Shown: piece by piece, positions 24,815 through 35,086 of the stretch
Numbering within the stretch: position 1 is the stretch's first letter
Layout of the letters: every line of letters begins with the position of its first letter
Source: Rhytidiadelphus loreus
Lineage: Eukaryota > Streptophyta > Bryopsida > Hypnales > Hylocomiaceae
Length of the DNA stretch: 64,000 nt
Assembly (NCBI GenBank): GCA_947034895.1
Contig: OX344765.1
Location: 48,241,001 to 48,305,000 of the forward strand
Direction: 5' to 3'
Notes under the pieces: generated by a model
Told to the model about the DNA's origin: nothing
Databases searched by the model: none
Seen by the model: only the letters and a program-made list of their open reading frames with translations
Position numbers and translations under genes: made by a program

Positions 24815-24877
24815 TGTGAAACCCAAGAAGGGCGCGGGACGGGGGGCGAGGGCCCCCTTCAAATTAATACGAAAGAA

Positions 24878-27800
24878 TTAAATACAAAGCGGCGCAGGAA
24901 CCGTGAAGTTCCATTTCCCTCTTCCGCTGCAACAGAAGAGGGGGGCCCATTCCAGGTGAAACGCATTTTCAATGCTCTCCCGAGCTTCTATGTCTTTAAC
25001 AACGTTGTGAAAATGTTTCCATATTGCCATTCCGGCATGAAGCGTGGCGATCTAGGTTGAGGTAAGGATTCTATTTTGGTTAGTTTCTAAGTTGGCGTAT
25101 CTCTTGCTGCATCTGTCAGTCCATATGAACCACACCAGAAAGCTTCTAAGAAGGTCCCACGGCTGTTTTTTATAGACAAACTTTTCTATTTTATCAGTGC
25201 AATTCGTTCTAATGTTACCTAGAAGGATCTGCTCTAAGTTTACAAAAGGGGGGCTATTGTTTTGGGTTGCTAAAATGTTAGTCCTGGTCCACAACTCCCG
25301 GGTGACGTTGCATTCCCAAAACAAGTGCTGGGTGGTTTCACGTGGGTGGTCACACATTGAGCATCCTGTTGCTGCTGTAGGTATCCTCCAGCTAAGCCAT
25401 TCCCTTGTTACTATCCCCATGTTGAGTATTTGCCATGTGAAAGCAGCTTGCTTTCTTGGCCTAGCGTTGTGCCATAATAGCGTTAGGGTTTGTTTGATCT
25501 GCTGCTTCGTGTATCCCTTGTCCGCTAGCGTTCTAACACAAGTTGGGACTTCCCCTACCTTTCCTAACCTCTGTTTGTAACCCCTCTTGGATGTGTATGC
25601 GTAGAATGGGACCTCTTTCAAGGCCCCGATCTTCTTCCACTTCCAGTCACCAGGGTCCCAGTCCAGGGTGCTGAGTTCCGGGTTAGTGAGTGCCCAGATC
25701 TTATCTGGGTGCATTGGAGCCTCTTCTGGGTTACATTCTACAAAAGACTTTGCGCCTGTGCTCCATCTTATTACACGTGCCCTTACTAGTCCTTCTTCTA
25801 GTGCTGCGCCCTGTTCTTACTCTTCTAGTAGCCCTGTTTGCTGTCGTAAAAACGATTTCACTGAGGCTCTGTTTCCCGTTTTTACAAAGGCTATCCTCGA
25901 AGTCCCGGGTGCCATTACCCACCCACCTCGGTCAACCGCGCTTTTTCTATCCCTAGGGTCCCAGGGTATGTGTGCGAGCGTTTTCCTCCTCCTTGTTCGC
26001 CCTTTTTCTGTGACTGCCCCTTTCCTTGGGAGCTTCGCTTGTATCTGATCTGATGAGAGCCAGTCCTCCTTCTCCTTGTCCCACATATCGTTCACCCTTG
26101 CAATACCTGCCTTGGCCCATGGATGAAGTCCACAGTTTTCACCCATGCCTAGCGGTGTGTTTTCTTACTCCAAGATCAGCGGGTTCCCGAAGAGGGGCTG
26201 GCGCAATATGCTGTCCACCTCTCCTGGTTCCATCATGGCTAAATTGCCTCTGACCGCTATGAAGGCCTTGAGGCACGCATCTGTGAGTGCAGAATGGTTA
26301 TTTCTTCTCACCCCTTTGTTGAAGAACAGCCAGTTTGGTGATTCCGGCCATTTGGCGTCTCCCAACGGCCTACCTGTATTGATTTTGTGTCTCAGAAGCA
26401 CCTTCCAAGGCTCATTCCCTGGTGCCAGCCCCCTGACCACCATTTTGGCGAGGAGTGCTTGTGTCTGAATTTGTGGGTCCAGCAGCTTAACCCCCCCCTC
26501 TGCTAATGGTTGTATGCAGGCATTCCACATTACTTGCGGCGCGCACCCCCCCTCGTCACGCCCGGTCCACACATATGTACGCATCAACCCTCTGATCAGG
26601 TCGCAATTCTTCACCGACAGTCCACAGCAGGCCGCTGTGTACCAGCAGGTAGCCAGCAGAACCGTATTGCAAACTAGGATCCTGCCCGCCAGGGATATTG
26701 TTTTTGCAGCCCACTGCATGAGTTTTTTTTTAAGCGAGTTGAGTAAGGGTCTGGTGTTGGTGTCCGGTGGCAGGTGAAACCCTATCAGCGGCCCCAAATA
26801 CCTTACCCCCGTGCCTTGTGGTACCCATTTTATCCCTAAATCCTCTCCCCAGTTTGTATCCCTTTCCCATGCTGAAGCCCATATTATAGCTGATTTGTCC
26901 CAATTCAGCTTGGATCCCGATGCGCGGCAGAAAATTTCGAGGATTCTTTGAGCTATGGCTAAGTTTAGTGCCGTACCCAAGAGATACAGCGCCATGTCGT
27001 CCGCGTATCCCGCGTCAAGCAGCTCCTTTCCTCCTGGTAACTTCAGCCCTTTAATTCCATATCTATCGTCCTCCAGCATGAATCCTAAGGCGTCTACCAC
27101 CACCACGAATAAAAACGGTGCTAACGGGCATCCTTGTCTTACTGATCTAGATAGTCCGAAGCTCTCCCCCACTTCTCCGTTTACCAGGACGGCTGAGGTG
27201 GCGTTTTTGTATAACTCCATTACCCATTTTATGAAATCGCTGTGAAACCCCTTTTCCTCAGTACTGCTTCCATAAAGGGCCACGATATGCGGTCATAAGC
27301 CTTTTCAAAATCTAGTAGTAACAGTGCTAAATCCTGTCCAGATTCTTCTGCATAATGCATCGCCTCTTGGGCTAGAAAGACGTTATCTAAAATACACCTT
27401 CCCTGCACATAACCGGTTTGGCTGGGCCTTACCACCTCTGGTAAGATGGCTTGAAGCCTGCATGCTAATATCTTTGCCACCACTTTATAAAATGAGGAGA
27501 GCAAAGTAATCGGCCTGTAATTTTTTATCAAGGAAGCGTCGCCTCCTTTGGGCAAAAGGGTAATGATTCCCTTGTTGTGTTCCTCCGTGAGTTCACCAGA
27601 ATTCAGCATCTCGTTGACTGCCTTGAGCAGCTCACATTCCACTGTCTCTGTACATGATTTGAAGAAGTCCGTGGGTATCCCGTCCTCCCCAGCGGCCTTC
27701 CCTGTGGACAGCTCTTTGATAGCTTCCTGCAGTTCCGGTAAGAGGACCTGTTTTGACAGCAGTTTGTTTTGAGCTGCCGTGACTGTTGTCGGGATGCTAG

Positions 27801-29178
27801 ACAGTACCGTTTCCCTGGCCTCGATGACCTCCGCTGTCTCTGGCTCCGCTGTGTATAAATTGCGGTAAAATTCCGTGATAGCCTCAGCTTTGGGCCCTTG
27901 CTCCGTCAGAATGTCTGTCCCTACTTTAAGCTGCGGTATGTGTAACCGTTTCCTCACATCTTTAAACACCAGGAAAAATTCCTTCGAGCACCTGTCGCCG
28001 TTTTTCAGCCATCTAGCCGACACCGCGTGGTACTGTGTTTCTAAAACGTCCATCGTGATCTCGTGTAGCGAAGTTCGGGCTAGGTCCAGCCTTTCCGAAG
28101 CCTCCTCGTCCCACGGGTTCCACTGCAATATGGCTTCTTCTGTTTTTATGCTTTCTAAGGCTGCGTGCTCCGCTTTGTATTTGGCTGTACGCCGTTCATT
28201 GGCGATTTTCCTAGCCTCCGCTAGTACTCTTTTCTATGCGTCCGTAACCCACTGCATCCATGAGTCACCTTCCGCTGGACCTGACGCCTGTTGCCACGCT
28301 TTTGCTAGTCTGTCCTTGGCGTCCTGGCTTTGCAACAGCTCCAGTCTGATCGATGTGCGCTTCGTTTTTTTCCTCACGCTGGGTAGCAGTCGCAAGGAGA
28401 CCGGGGCGTGGTCTGAAATTTTTGAGTGTGGGTGGGTGCAAAAAGTCCCACCTTGATTCTGCAGTCCCACCGACAGGTATAGCCTATCTATGCGTGCCCC
28501 CCTTTTCTGCACGCCTTTTCTGTTATTATCCCATGTAAGCCGTTTATCTGATTCCTTTCTAACCGAATCCGAGTGCCATGCATCCTGCAGGCCGTAATGG
28601 TTGGTGAGTCGCGTCCAAGCCGCTCTCTCTCTGTGGTTAGGTTGTGTGCAGAGCCTTGAGTTCCCGCATCTATCCTCATTAGCTTCTACCATGTTTAGAT
28701 CACCTCCTAGGATGTAGGCATCCCCTTCTATGTCTTTTTCCACAATTTTCTGCCACAGCGTGCACCGGTCCTGGGATGTCCCTGGCGCATATATATTTAT
28801 AATTGTGAGCCATTTCTGCGTTTCTGTGAGCAGCGTCACGTATTGCGCGTGACCTTCCTGTATCAGCCCTTGTGCTGTGACCTGAGCTGCGAGTCCTTTT
28901 GTTAACAGTAGGGCTGTGCCCGCGCGCCATCTCCCTGCTTCACCCTCGCCTTTCAGCGCCGGGTTCCAGGCTCTGAAGCCATTAGCATAGGGTAGACTCC
29001 GGCTCCGGTATTTGCATCTGTCCGTATCCATCCAGTGCTCCTGCAGCATGATGATTTGTGGCTGATAAGACATTCTTTCGAATAATCTCCTTATGTGCAC
29101 CTGTTTTTGGGACCCTCGGGTACCCACCCCTGCGCCCCGTATATTTAGGGTAGCTACTGTGATTCCTTTCGCTATCAT
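24878..29178 (-). pseudogene. L1 ORF2: endonuclease, reverse transcriptase, zf-RVT
   Basis: ATG at 29,178 overlaps the ORF1 stop. The N-terminal endonuclease shows TLNIRGAG, LQEHW, INIYAPG, GGDLNMVE, RIDRLYL and SDHAPV. The reverse transcriptase shows NYRPITLLSSFYKVVAKIL, QTGYVQGRCILDN, LLLDFEKAYDRI, VRQGCPLAPFLF, the catalytic YADD and GVRYLGPLIG. A zinc finger, CSMCDHPRETTQHLFWEC, lies near the C-terminus. Breaks: TAG 28,234-28,236; a frameshift near 27,250 in an AAAAGGGG run; TAA 26,165-26,167; TAA 25,817-25,819; TAG 25,052-25,054. Coding similarity continues across each break. The last stop is TAA at 24,878-24,880. ORF2 normally nicks DNA and copies the LINE RNA at the nick. Confidence 0.9.
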
Positions 29179-31253
29179 TCTTCTGTTTGCTCCGGCGAGC
29201 CTGCCATTTCCACGTCCCTTGTTTCCTGTTCTTCAATCTGAGCTTGACCTGAATTGGCTTGTTCCGCTACCTGCATCCCTGGCCACCAGTCCGCTTGGAT
29301 CAATTCCGGCTCAGCTAGTTCGGTCCAGATTTGCAGCAGGAGATTGGCTTTCGTCCAGCCTCCTTTTGATTCTAATTTTGATACATTTTTTTCCTCTATC
29401 CAATGCTGATCTACCCCCTTGGTGCATTTCGCCTTCTCGGTAACCTTTATGACTGCTAGCACTGTGAGCTCGTGTTTCCCTTTTGATCCATCCCATCTCG
29501 CGGACCATTCTACGGAGTTCCAGTGCTGGATCCTTGGGGGTTTCCTTACCGTGACTCTGAGATGCTCCCGAAGCAATTCTAACACTCTCCCTTTCCAGCG
29601 CTCCAGGTCATCCCCACTGTCAAATTCCAGAGGTATCGGACTGCTGAGGCCTTGTGTTTCCCCTTTTGTGTCCAGTAGGAGCTGTCGTTCGCCTTTAACC
29701 TCTTTGAACAGTAGGGGCCAGACCGATATGGACCTGTCCCCTTTGCTCGGGTGCCTTTGTTCTTCCATCTGGAACGTTTCTAGGAGTTCGTTCGGGTTCC
29801 ACTGTGCCCACCACCTGCTCGATGGCTTGACTGTAGATTTCCGGGTGGTTTCCTCCCAGAACTTCCCTTGTAGGGGATCTTCTGCTAAGAAATCATCCTC
29901 TCCTGATTCGGTATGGCTTCCTCCCTCCGAGGCTTCCTTACCTACGCATTCCATTGATATCTTTTTTTTGACGCTCTTCTCCCCCCCTTCCGCTGCTCTG
30001 CGATCAGTTATGGGTGTCCGCGCCGGCGATTTTAGCATCTCCGAGAAGGTTTCTTTGCCGCTCCTTTCTCTGTTTTTGCTGTCCGTAGCCGAGGCCGTCA
30101 GCGTTGGGAACTCCTGCTCCGATAGCAGCTGTATCTCCCCATCCTGCTTTTCCGTTGTTTCTGTCTGTTTCTTCTGATCCGGCTGTCCATCTTCCTTGCG
30201 CCCCTACTTACTGTCTTTCTTGCGATTCTCCCCTCCGTTTCGCTTCTTGCGCTTGCGTTTAACCTCTATGAATCCATCGTTCTCCTCTGTCTGCATTTTC
30301 TGAGATGCGGCCGTTGCCTCCGGTCTCTGCTCCAGTTTCTTGCTTCTCGGGCAGTCATGCAGCAGGTGGCCAAAGTTACGGCAGCGGTTATACTGGTTCG
30401 GTAGTCCTGAGTAGCTGACCACTTGGTCCACGTACTGTACCTCCTCCGACTCGTGTCGCAGCTTGGGTATGCTTACGTAACCTGGTAGCTTCTTTATGTC
30501 CTCTACTATGACGTTGACTATCGGTCCTGCAGGCCTTTTACAGGCCGTATCAGTCTAATCTACTGATATCACTTCCCCTATCAAACCGGCTATTTTCCTA
30601 AGCCAGTCCTGTGTTTGCAGTACCGGCTCCAGATCCGGGAACTGTACCCTTATAGCCGTGCCTATTTTTAAGTTGGGGTTCGGGGTTTCAGCTGAAAATC
30701 CTTCTACCCATGGGTAGAATCTAATCGTCCTTTCCCCCCATTCGAGAATTCCCATTTGCAGACAGCTTTCAGCCATTCTACTCGTGGAAAACTCTAGTCT
30801 GAAAAAACCCCTTGAAAGCAGCTGCAAGTTACTGAAAAAGTCTTTCCTTTTCCCCTCTAGGAATTTAAGCAAGGGTAAGTGCCCTGAGACGGGGCCGAAA
30901 ACCTTACCCAAGACTATCCGTTGGTACAGTTCCTTGCTCTCGCTCCTCAGGTTCTACAGTTCCGTTGCCGAAAGCTGCACCTTAGGTCTCCAGGTTAGAT
31001 CGATCTTGGGCTGCGTCTGCGCCTTGGGCGCGTGCGGCTCCTTCTCGGGCGAGCTACGTCGCTCCTGCTGCTCCGCCACCTTGTGAAGAGCTTCTTTAGA
31101 CGGGTCAGTTGAGACCCATCCTTCGTCCTCCAGCTCCGGTAAGCTTTGCGCCTGGTCCAGTTCCATGTTCGTTTTTTGTGCGGTACCGATCTTCTCTTCT
31201 TGGCTGTGTCTTTGCAATTTGACGGCGACCTAGGATCGGTGTTGGCGATGCAT
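29175..31253 (-). pseudogene. L1 ORF1 (DUF4283-like, zinc knuckle) with in-frame TAG codons
   Basis: The likely ATG is at 31,253 (MHRQHRS). The frame reaches TGA at 29,175-29,177 with no frameshift, but TAG occurs at 31,230-31,232, 30,954-30,956, 30,555-30,557 and 30,204-30,206. Residues from RGFFRLEF to GEVISVD resemble the DUF4283 RNA-binding region of plant L1 ORF1. The knuckle at about 30,390 reads YNRCRNFGHLLHDC, where Tyr replaces the expected first Cys. A basic KRKRKKRN tract follows, then a C-terminal domain of about 290 residues. ORF1 proteins coat LINE RNA. The TAG at 30,555 aligns with a Gln codon in the copy at 2.9-3.65 kb. Confidence 0.85.
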
Positions 31254-31794
31254 GGTCTTGGGTCTAAGCGCTATGCTATAGCAATCTAAACAGCTTTCTA
31301 ATCACACTAGTACCCTAAGCACTCTTCCTTCCCGTCTAAACCCTAAGCTGTCTTGGGTTTGAGGCGATCCAGAGGCCCTAGCAGTTCCCTTTCTTTTTCC
31401 TATTCTTCACTCGTTCCTTAGCTCTGCTTTCTCTCTCCTTAGGACTGTCGGAGAGGCTCCCCGATCCGTGGAATGCACTGGAATTGGCCCAGCGGTGCCA
31501 CCGCGGCTGCCGAAACCCTAACAGGGTTTTACTGAAACTGTCCGGGGACTGTTCAATACTGCTCCGATTCCTTAGATTCCACTCTTGATCAGCTCGCCTC
31601 TGCTCTCGTCCCTTTGGGTGCGATTGCTATGCTAAAAAATCTCGCTCAAAACTGAAATCGGATTGAAAATCTGCCTTGAAACGGCCAAAAACGAAGTAAC
31701 CCTAATTTCGGGTCTCTAGGAGCTCTCCAACAGTGTAACGTGAGAATTCTCCCTCCTTGCTAACTCTCTTTTTTAGCTTAAGTCAGTCCTTTTG

Positions 31795-32400
31795 GGGGGT
31801 TTAGACCCAGACCTGAAAACTGAGACCCCTCTCCAGCGACTGAACCACCCCGCAGCTAAGCCCACCCGGCGACTGAACCCACCCCACAGCTGAGCCCACC
31901 CGGCGACTGAACCCACCCCGCAACTGTGCGACCCACCCTGCGACTGAACCCAACCCCGCAATTGTGTTCCCCTCCCCCGACTGAGCCCCTTCCCCACGAC
32001 TGGGACCCCTAACCCGGCGACTGAACCACTCCGCAGCTGAGACCCACCCAGCGATTGAACCCACCCCGCAATTGAGCCCCTTACCCGGCGACTGAGCCCT
32101 TCCCTGTGACTGGACCCTTCCCCGTGACCGGACCCACCCCGCAGTTGAGACCCACCCGGCGACTGAGCCCTCTCCCTGCAGCCAAACCCTCTTCCCGACT
32201 GAACCCACCCCGCAGCTGAGCCCCTTACCCGGCGACTGAACCCACTCGGCGACTGAGACCCACCTCGCAGCTGAGACCCATCCGGCGACTGAACCCACCC
32301 CGCAGCTGAGACCCATCCGGCGACTGAACCCACCCCGCAGCTAGACCCTCACCCGGCGACTGAACCCTTCCCCGTGACTAGACCCACCCCACGGTTGAGA
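31795..32400. repeat. GC-rich minisatellite inside LTR copy 1
   Basis: About 600 bp of degenerate 16-34-bp units built from GGCGACTGAACCCACC and CCGCAGCTGAGACCCACC. Long open frames across it on the minus strand (Gly/Ser/Trp-rich repeats) are products of the repeat, not genes. Confidence 0.9.
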
Positions 32401-33154
32401 CCCCTTTTGGAGGGGGTTTTTAGGAACTATCAAAGCACAATGGCTACTACTAAATTGATGGTAGATAGGCTCTCCAAGACTTGAGTGACTGTTTTTTGGA
32501 CGCTAAACTTTGAATAGTTCCCAAATGTTTTGGAAACTAAATTTTAGAACTGGCCACGAGGGGGGTGCAAAGCTTCGCCGTTAATTTGGTTTTAACACCA
32601 AATTTAGGACTGCCACTCCCTGGAGGCTCAAAGCTCCACCGTTTGGTGAATGTTTAACACACAATTTAGGATAGACTTGAACACGGAAAGGTGAGGTTTG
32701 GTTGCCCCGGAGGGGAACTACTCCACTCTTTTCCAACACAACGAAAAGACGTGGCAATGCAAGTGAGAGACTTGGTTAGTAACGTAAGTAACGCGTGGTT
32801 AGTAAAAAGGAGGTTAGTATACCATGGACAACGTAAGACTAGAGGCCCCCCAAAGCGGCATCGCCAAGGTACGGTGGAGGGTGGCTCTAGGGTTAGTAAG
32901 GGATGCACAAGAAGGACAATTGGATATACTCGGGTAGAAGTAAGGCCCTCAAAGGACACACAAAAGTTTACAAAGAACCAAAGGGGAAGGACCTTCCACG
33001 GACCTTCAACACTACAATGAAATAACAACAAAGAAATGAGCAGGGTGCTCCAAAAACACCGTGGGGAGCTTTGGCAAATACCAAAATATAAAAAGAGGTC
33101 GGACCCACGGACCCAAAACAAGCATTGGGGGTGTTTTGGGAGAGAGAAGGGCCC

Positions 33155-33163
33155 CCTTTTATA
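33155..33163 (-). promoter_or_regulatory. TATA box of LTR copy 1
   Basis: TATAAAAGG on the minus strand sits in a block well conserved among all three copies, followed by CCC-rich and CCAAAACACCCCC sequence. Likely core promoter of the LTR. Confidence 0.6.
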
Positions 33164-34439
33164 GGTTTCCAAGGGCCCACTCCCCCCCTCGACGAGTAAC
33201 CTCATCCATCCGGATTTTCATCCAAATTTGAGATTTTCACCTAATTTTGGGTTTTACTCTGGCCCTAACTTCTAACTTTTGGAGTTTAGCTCGGAATTGC
33301 AAATGGATTGCGCCAATGGCTTCAGAATGCCATTTTTAGCCTGAAGGATCCCCTACCCCCTATTTCTATCACAAAAACCCATCGGAAACTAGCACCAACT
33401 GGGGCCAATTAAAAGGGTAAAAACCTAACTTTTGGGGTTTACCTCTTTTGGCTTGGGTAACTAGCTATGGTTGTTGGTGAGGCTCTAGGGATTAAGAAAA
33501 GACTCCTTGGTGTCATCGTTCCGACTTCGTACGCTCCCGGGACGCCAGTCAACCCCGCAAAGATCTTGCCGTAATTATTAATTGGGGGGATGTTGTCAGT
33601 TTCGGCTGCTTCCCGCTATTGGAACACCATGAAATTTGTTGGGGCGCGTTATTAACATAAAAGATGCTAGTCTAATTTTTAGTGAGATTTTACCGCGGCC
33701 TGGGTATTTTCCATGAATTTCCCCACGTGGCCTTTGGCAGTTGACTGCTCGGAAAAAGACCCTTTGGAGATCAGAAAAAACCGAGACTTTTTTGGGGAAC
33801 CTCTCATGGAGTCTCCCAAGCCACGTGCCAAGTCTTGGGCTATTCTGGCACACAGTCGGTGGCGAGGTGAAAACTGACTTCGGTTGAATCACCGGCAGTC
33901 AGGGAATCTTTCACACGTGAGGGAATCTTGGCGAATGGATTTTGCCGTGGACACCCCGACATGTTCCAGATCCGATAACACTATCCGGCAGCCATGGATT
34001 CCTCCATGCGGCCTGTCTGGGACAAGTAACACCAACAAGCTAACAATTTGGATTCCTAATGTTTCATCGGTGGAATGGGGAAACTAGAAACTATCTTTGG
34101 AGATTTACGTGGGGACCTCCCTAACTCTCCTAAGACTAATTTAGCCTATCATGGTCACATGCACTAGGTTTTGGGCTATTTTGGGTAAGTTCCCAGTAGC
34201 CCTCTTGTTTTCCACTAATTATGGGTTCTAACCTATTTACAAGTGGGTTTTATGGGTAATCTATGGATAAAAGGCTATTTATGACCAAATGCTATATTGG
34301 TACGTGACATACCTATTTTGGTTCTACACTCTTTAGGGGGCTTTTTGTAGTACTTTATGCCTTAATTTGTAATAAACTAAAAAAAAGAAAACAATGAGTC
34401 CCAAGTGACGAATTTGGGGCTCACAACCACTCGCATGCT

Positions 34440-34525
34440 TGAAGGTATTAATCAGAGCCGGGATTTGAACCCGCGACCTCCCCGATTGGAAGAAGGCAAG
34501 TCCAAATGTTTGGATAAGCCTTGGA
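34440..34525 (-). other. tRNA-like tract with a B-box
   Basis: The reverse strand contains GGTCGCGGGTTCAAATCC, a good polymerase III B-box and T-arm. I find no convincing A-box or full cloverleaf. Likely a tRNA-derived remnant between the LTR insertion and the transposase promoter. Confidence 0.3.
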
Positions 34526-34597
34526 CACTTGTGTTGAATGTGTGAAACAGTTCTATTTGAAACTGAACTACGGGAAGTTCCGAATCCGCATAAAAAG

Positions 34598-34760
34598 ATC
34601 GGATGGGCTGATCCGACGGCCAATTCGGACGGCCTGGTCAGATCGGACGGCTTGTTCGGACGACTTGTTCCGACGGCCTATTCGACGGCCTGTTCCAACG
34701 AGCTAGCCCGATCCGACGAAATGTTCGGACGGGATGGTCAAATCGGACGGGCAATTCTAG
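34598..34760. promoter_or_regulatory. TCCGACGGCC-type motif cluster upstream of the transposase
   Basis: About ten variants (GATCCGACGGCC, AATTCGGACGGCC, GATCGGACGGCT, TTCCGACGGCC) lie 330-490 bp upstream of the transposase ATG. Confidence 0.7.
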
Positions 34761-35086
34761 GGAGAATGAGTCCGTTGGTACTGTTTTTAAAATTCATTTT
34801 TTTGAATAACGGTTAGCGCCACCTGTATTCAGCTGCAAAGTATAAGTAGAAGAAACAAGGCGTATGAAGGCACTCCAAATCCACTGAACACTACGATTTC
34901 CAAGGGCTAGGAGCTGCAATTTATTTTGTGTCCCTTGCTTGGTAATGCATCGTTTGGTAGAAGGGGGGCCTTGAATTTCAAGGTGTTGTGTACGACTCTA
35001 AACCCAATTTTAAACATTGGTTCACTTGTGTTTACATTTACAAAAACTTGCGAATTTGAAGAAGTTCAAGTTTGGAACTTGTGACC

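Larger units (their letters stand above)
24815..31746 (-). mobile_element. Near-complete L1-clade LINE
   Basis: This 6,932-bp element is bounded by a perfect 15-bp duplication and lies inside LTR copy 1. It reads minus: 5' leader (31,746-31,254), ORF1, then ORF2 overlapping by ATGA. Its 3' end, next to the duplication at 24,815, reads GGGTTTCACA with no poly(A) tail, unusual for L1. It carries eight in-frame TAG/TAA codons and one frameshift, so it is inactive as read. Confidence 0.9.
23558..34425 (-). mobile_element. Large LTR-like unit, copy 1, interrupted by an L1 LINE
   Basis: On the plus strand it begins TGTGGGCGC and ends GGGGCTCACA, flanked by a perfect 5-bp duplication ACCAC (23,553-23,557 and 34,426-34,430). 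Excluding the L1 it is about 3.9 kb. Sense direction is minus, judged from a TATAAAAGG box at 33,155-33,163 about 1.26 kb inside the TGTGAG end. TG...CA ends, a 5-bp duplication, an internal promoter and no coding sequence fit a long solo LTR. Related copies lie at 52,278-60,174 and 55,208-59,517. Confidence 0.8.

Noticed and set aside
24815..31253. Host nuclear code reading TAG/TAA as glutamine
   Set aside because: The L1 stops alone would allow it, but the kinase-like and RING genes end naturally at TAG followed by clearly non-coding AT-rich sequence, and the hAT, pogo-like and copia relics contain in-frame TGA as well. C-to-T decay under a standard code is simpler.
31773..32333. Gly/Ser/Trp-rich open frames of 171-186 residues
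   Set aside because: They are translations of the GC-rich minisatellite in LTR copy 1; the repeat is open in more than one frame.
33590..34425. A separate 835-bp LTR beginning TGTTGTCAG after a G-rich purine run
   Set aside because: The purine run first looked like a polypurine tract, but the matching 5-bp duplications enclose a larger unit from TGTGGGCGC to GGGGCTCACA, and the internal TGTTG is not at a duplication border in any copy.
34440..34525. Complete tRNA gene
   Set aside because: Only the B-box and T-arm are convincing. No A-box, anticodon stem or acceptor pairing could be placed.
13838..34760. Internal GC-rich motif clusters as ends of several nested hAT elements
   Set aside because: No CAGGGTTG-type end or 8-bp duplication was found beside any internal cluster, and each lies upstream of a gene.
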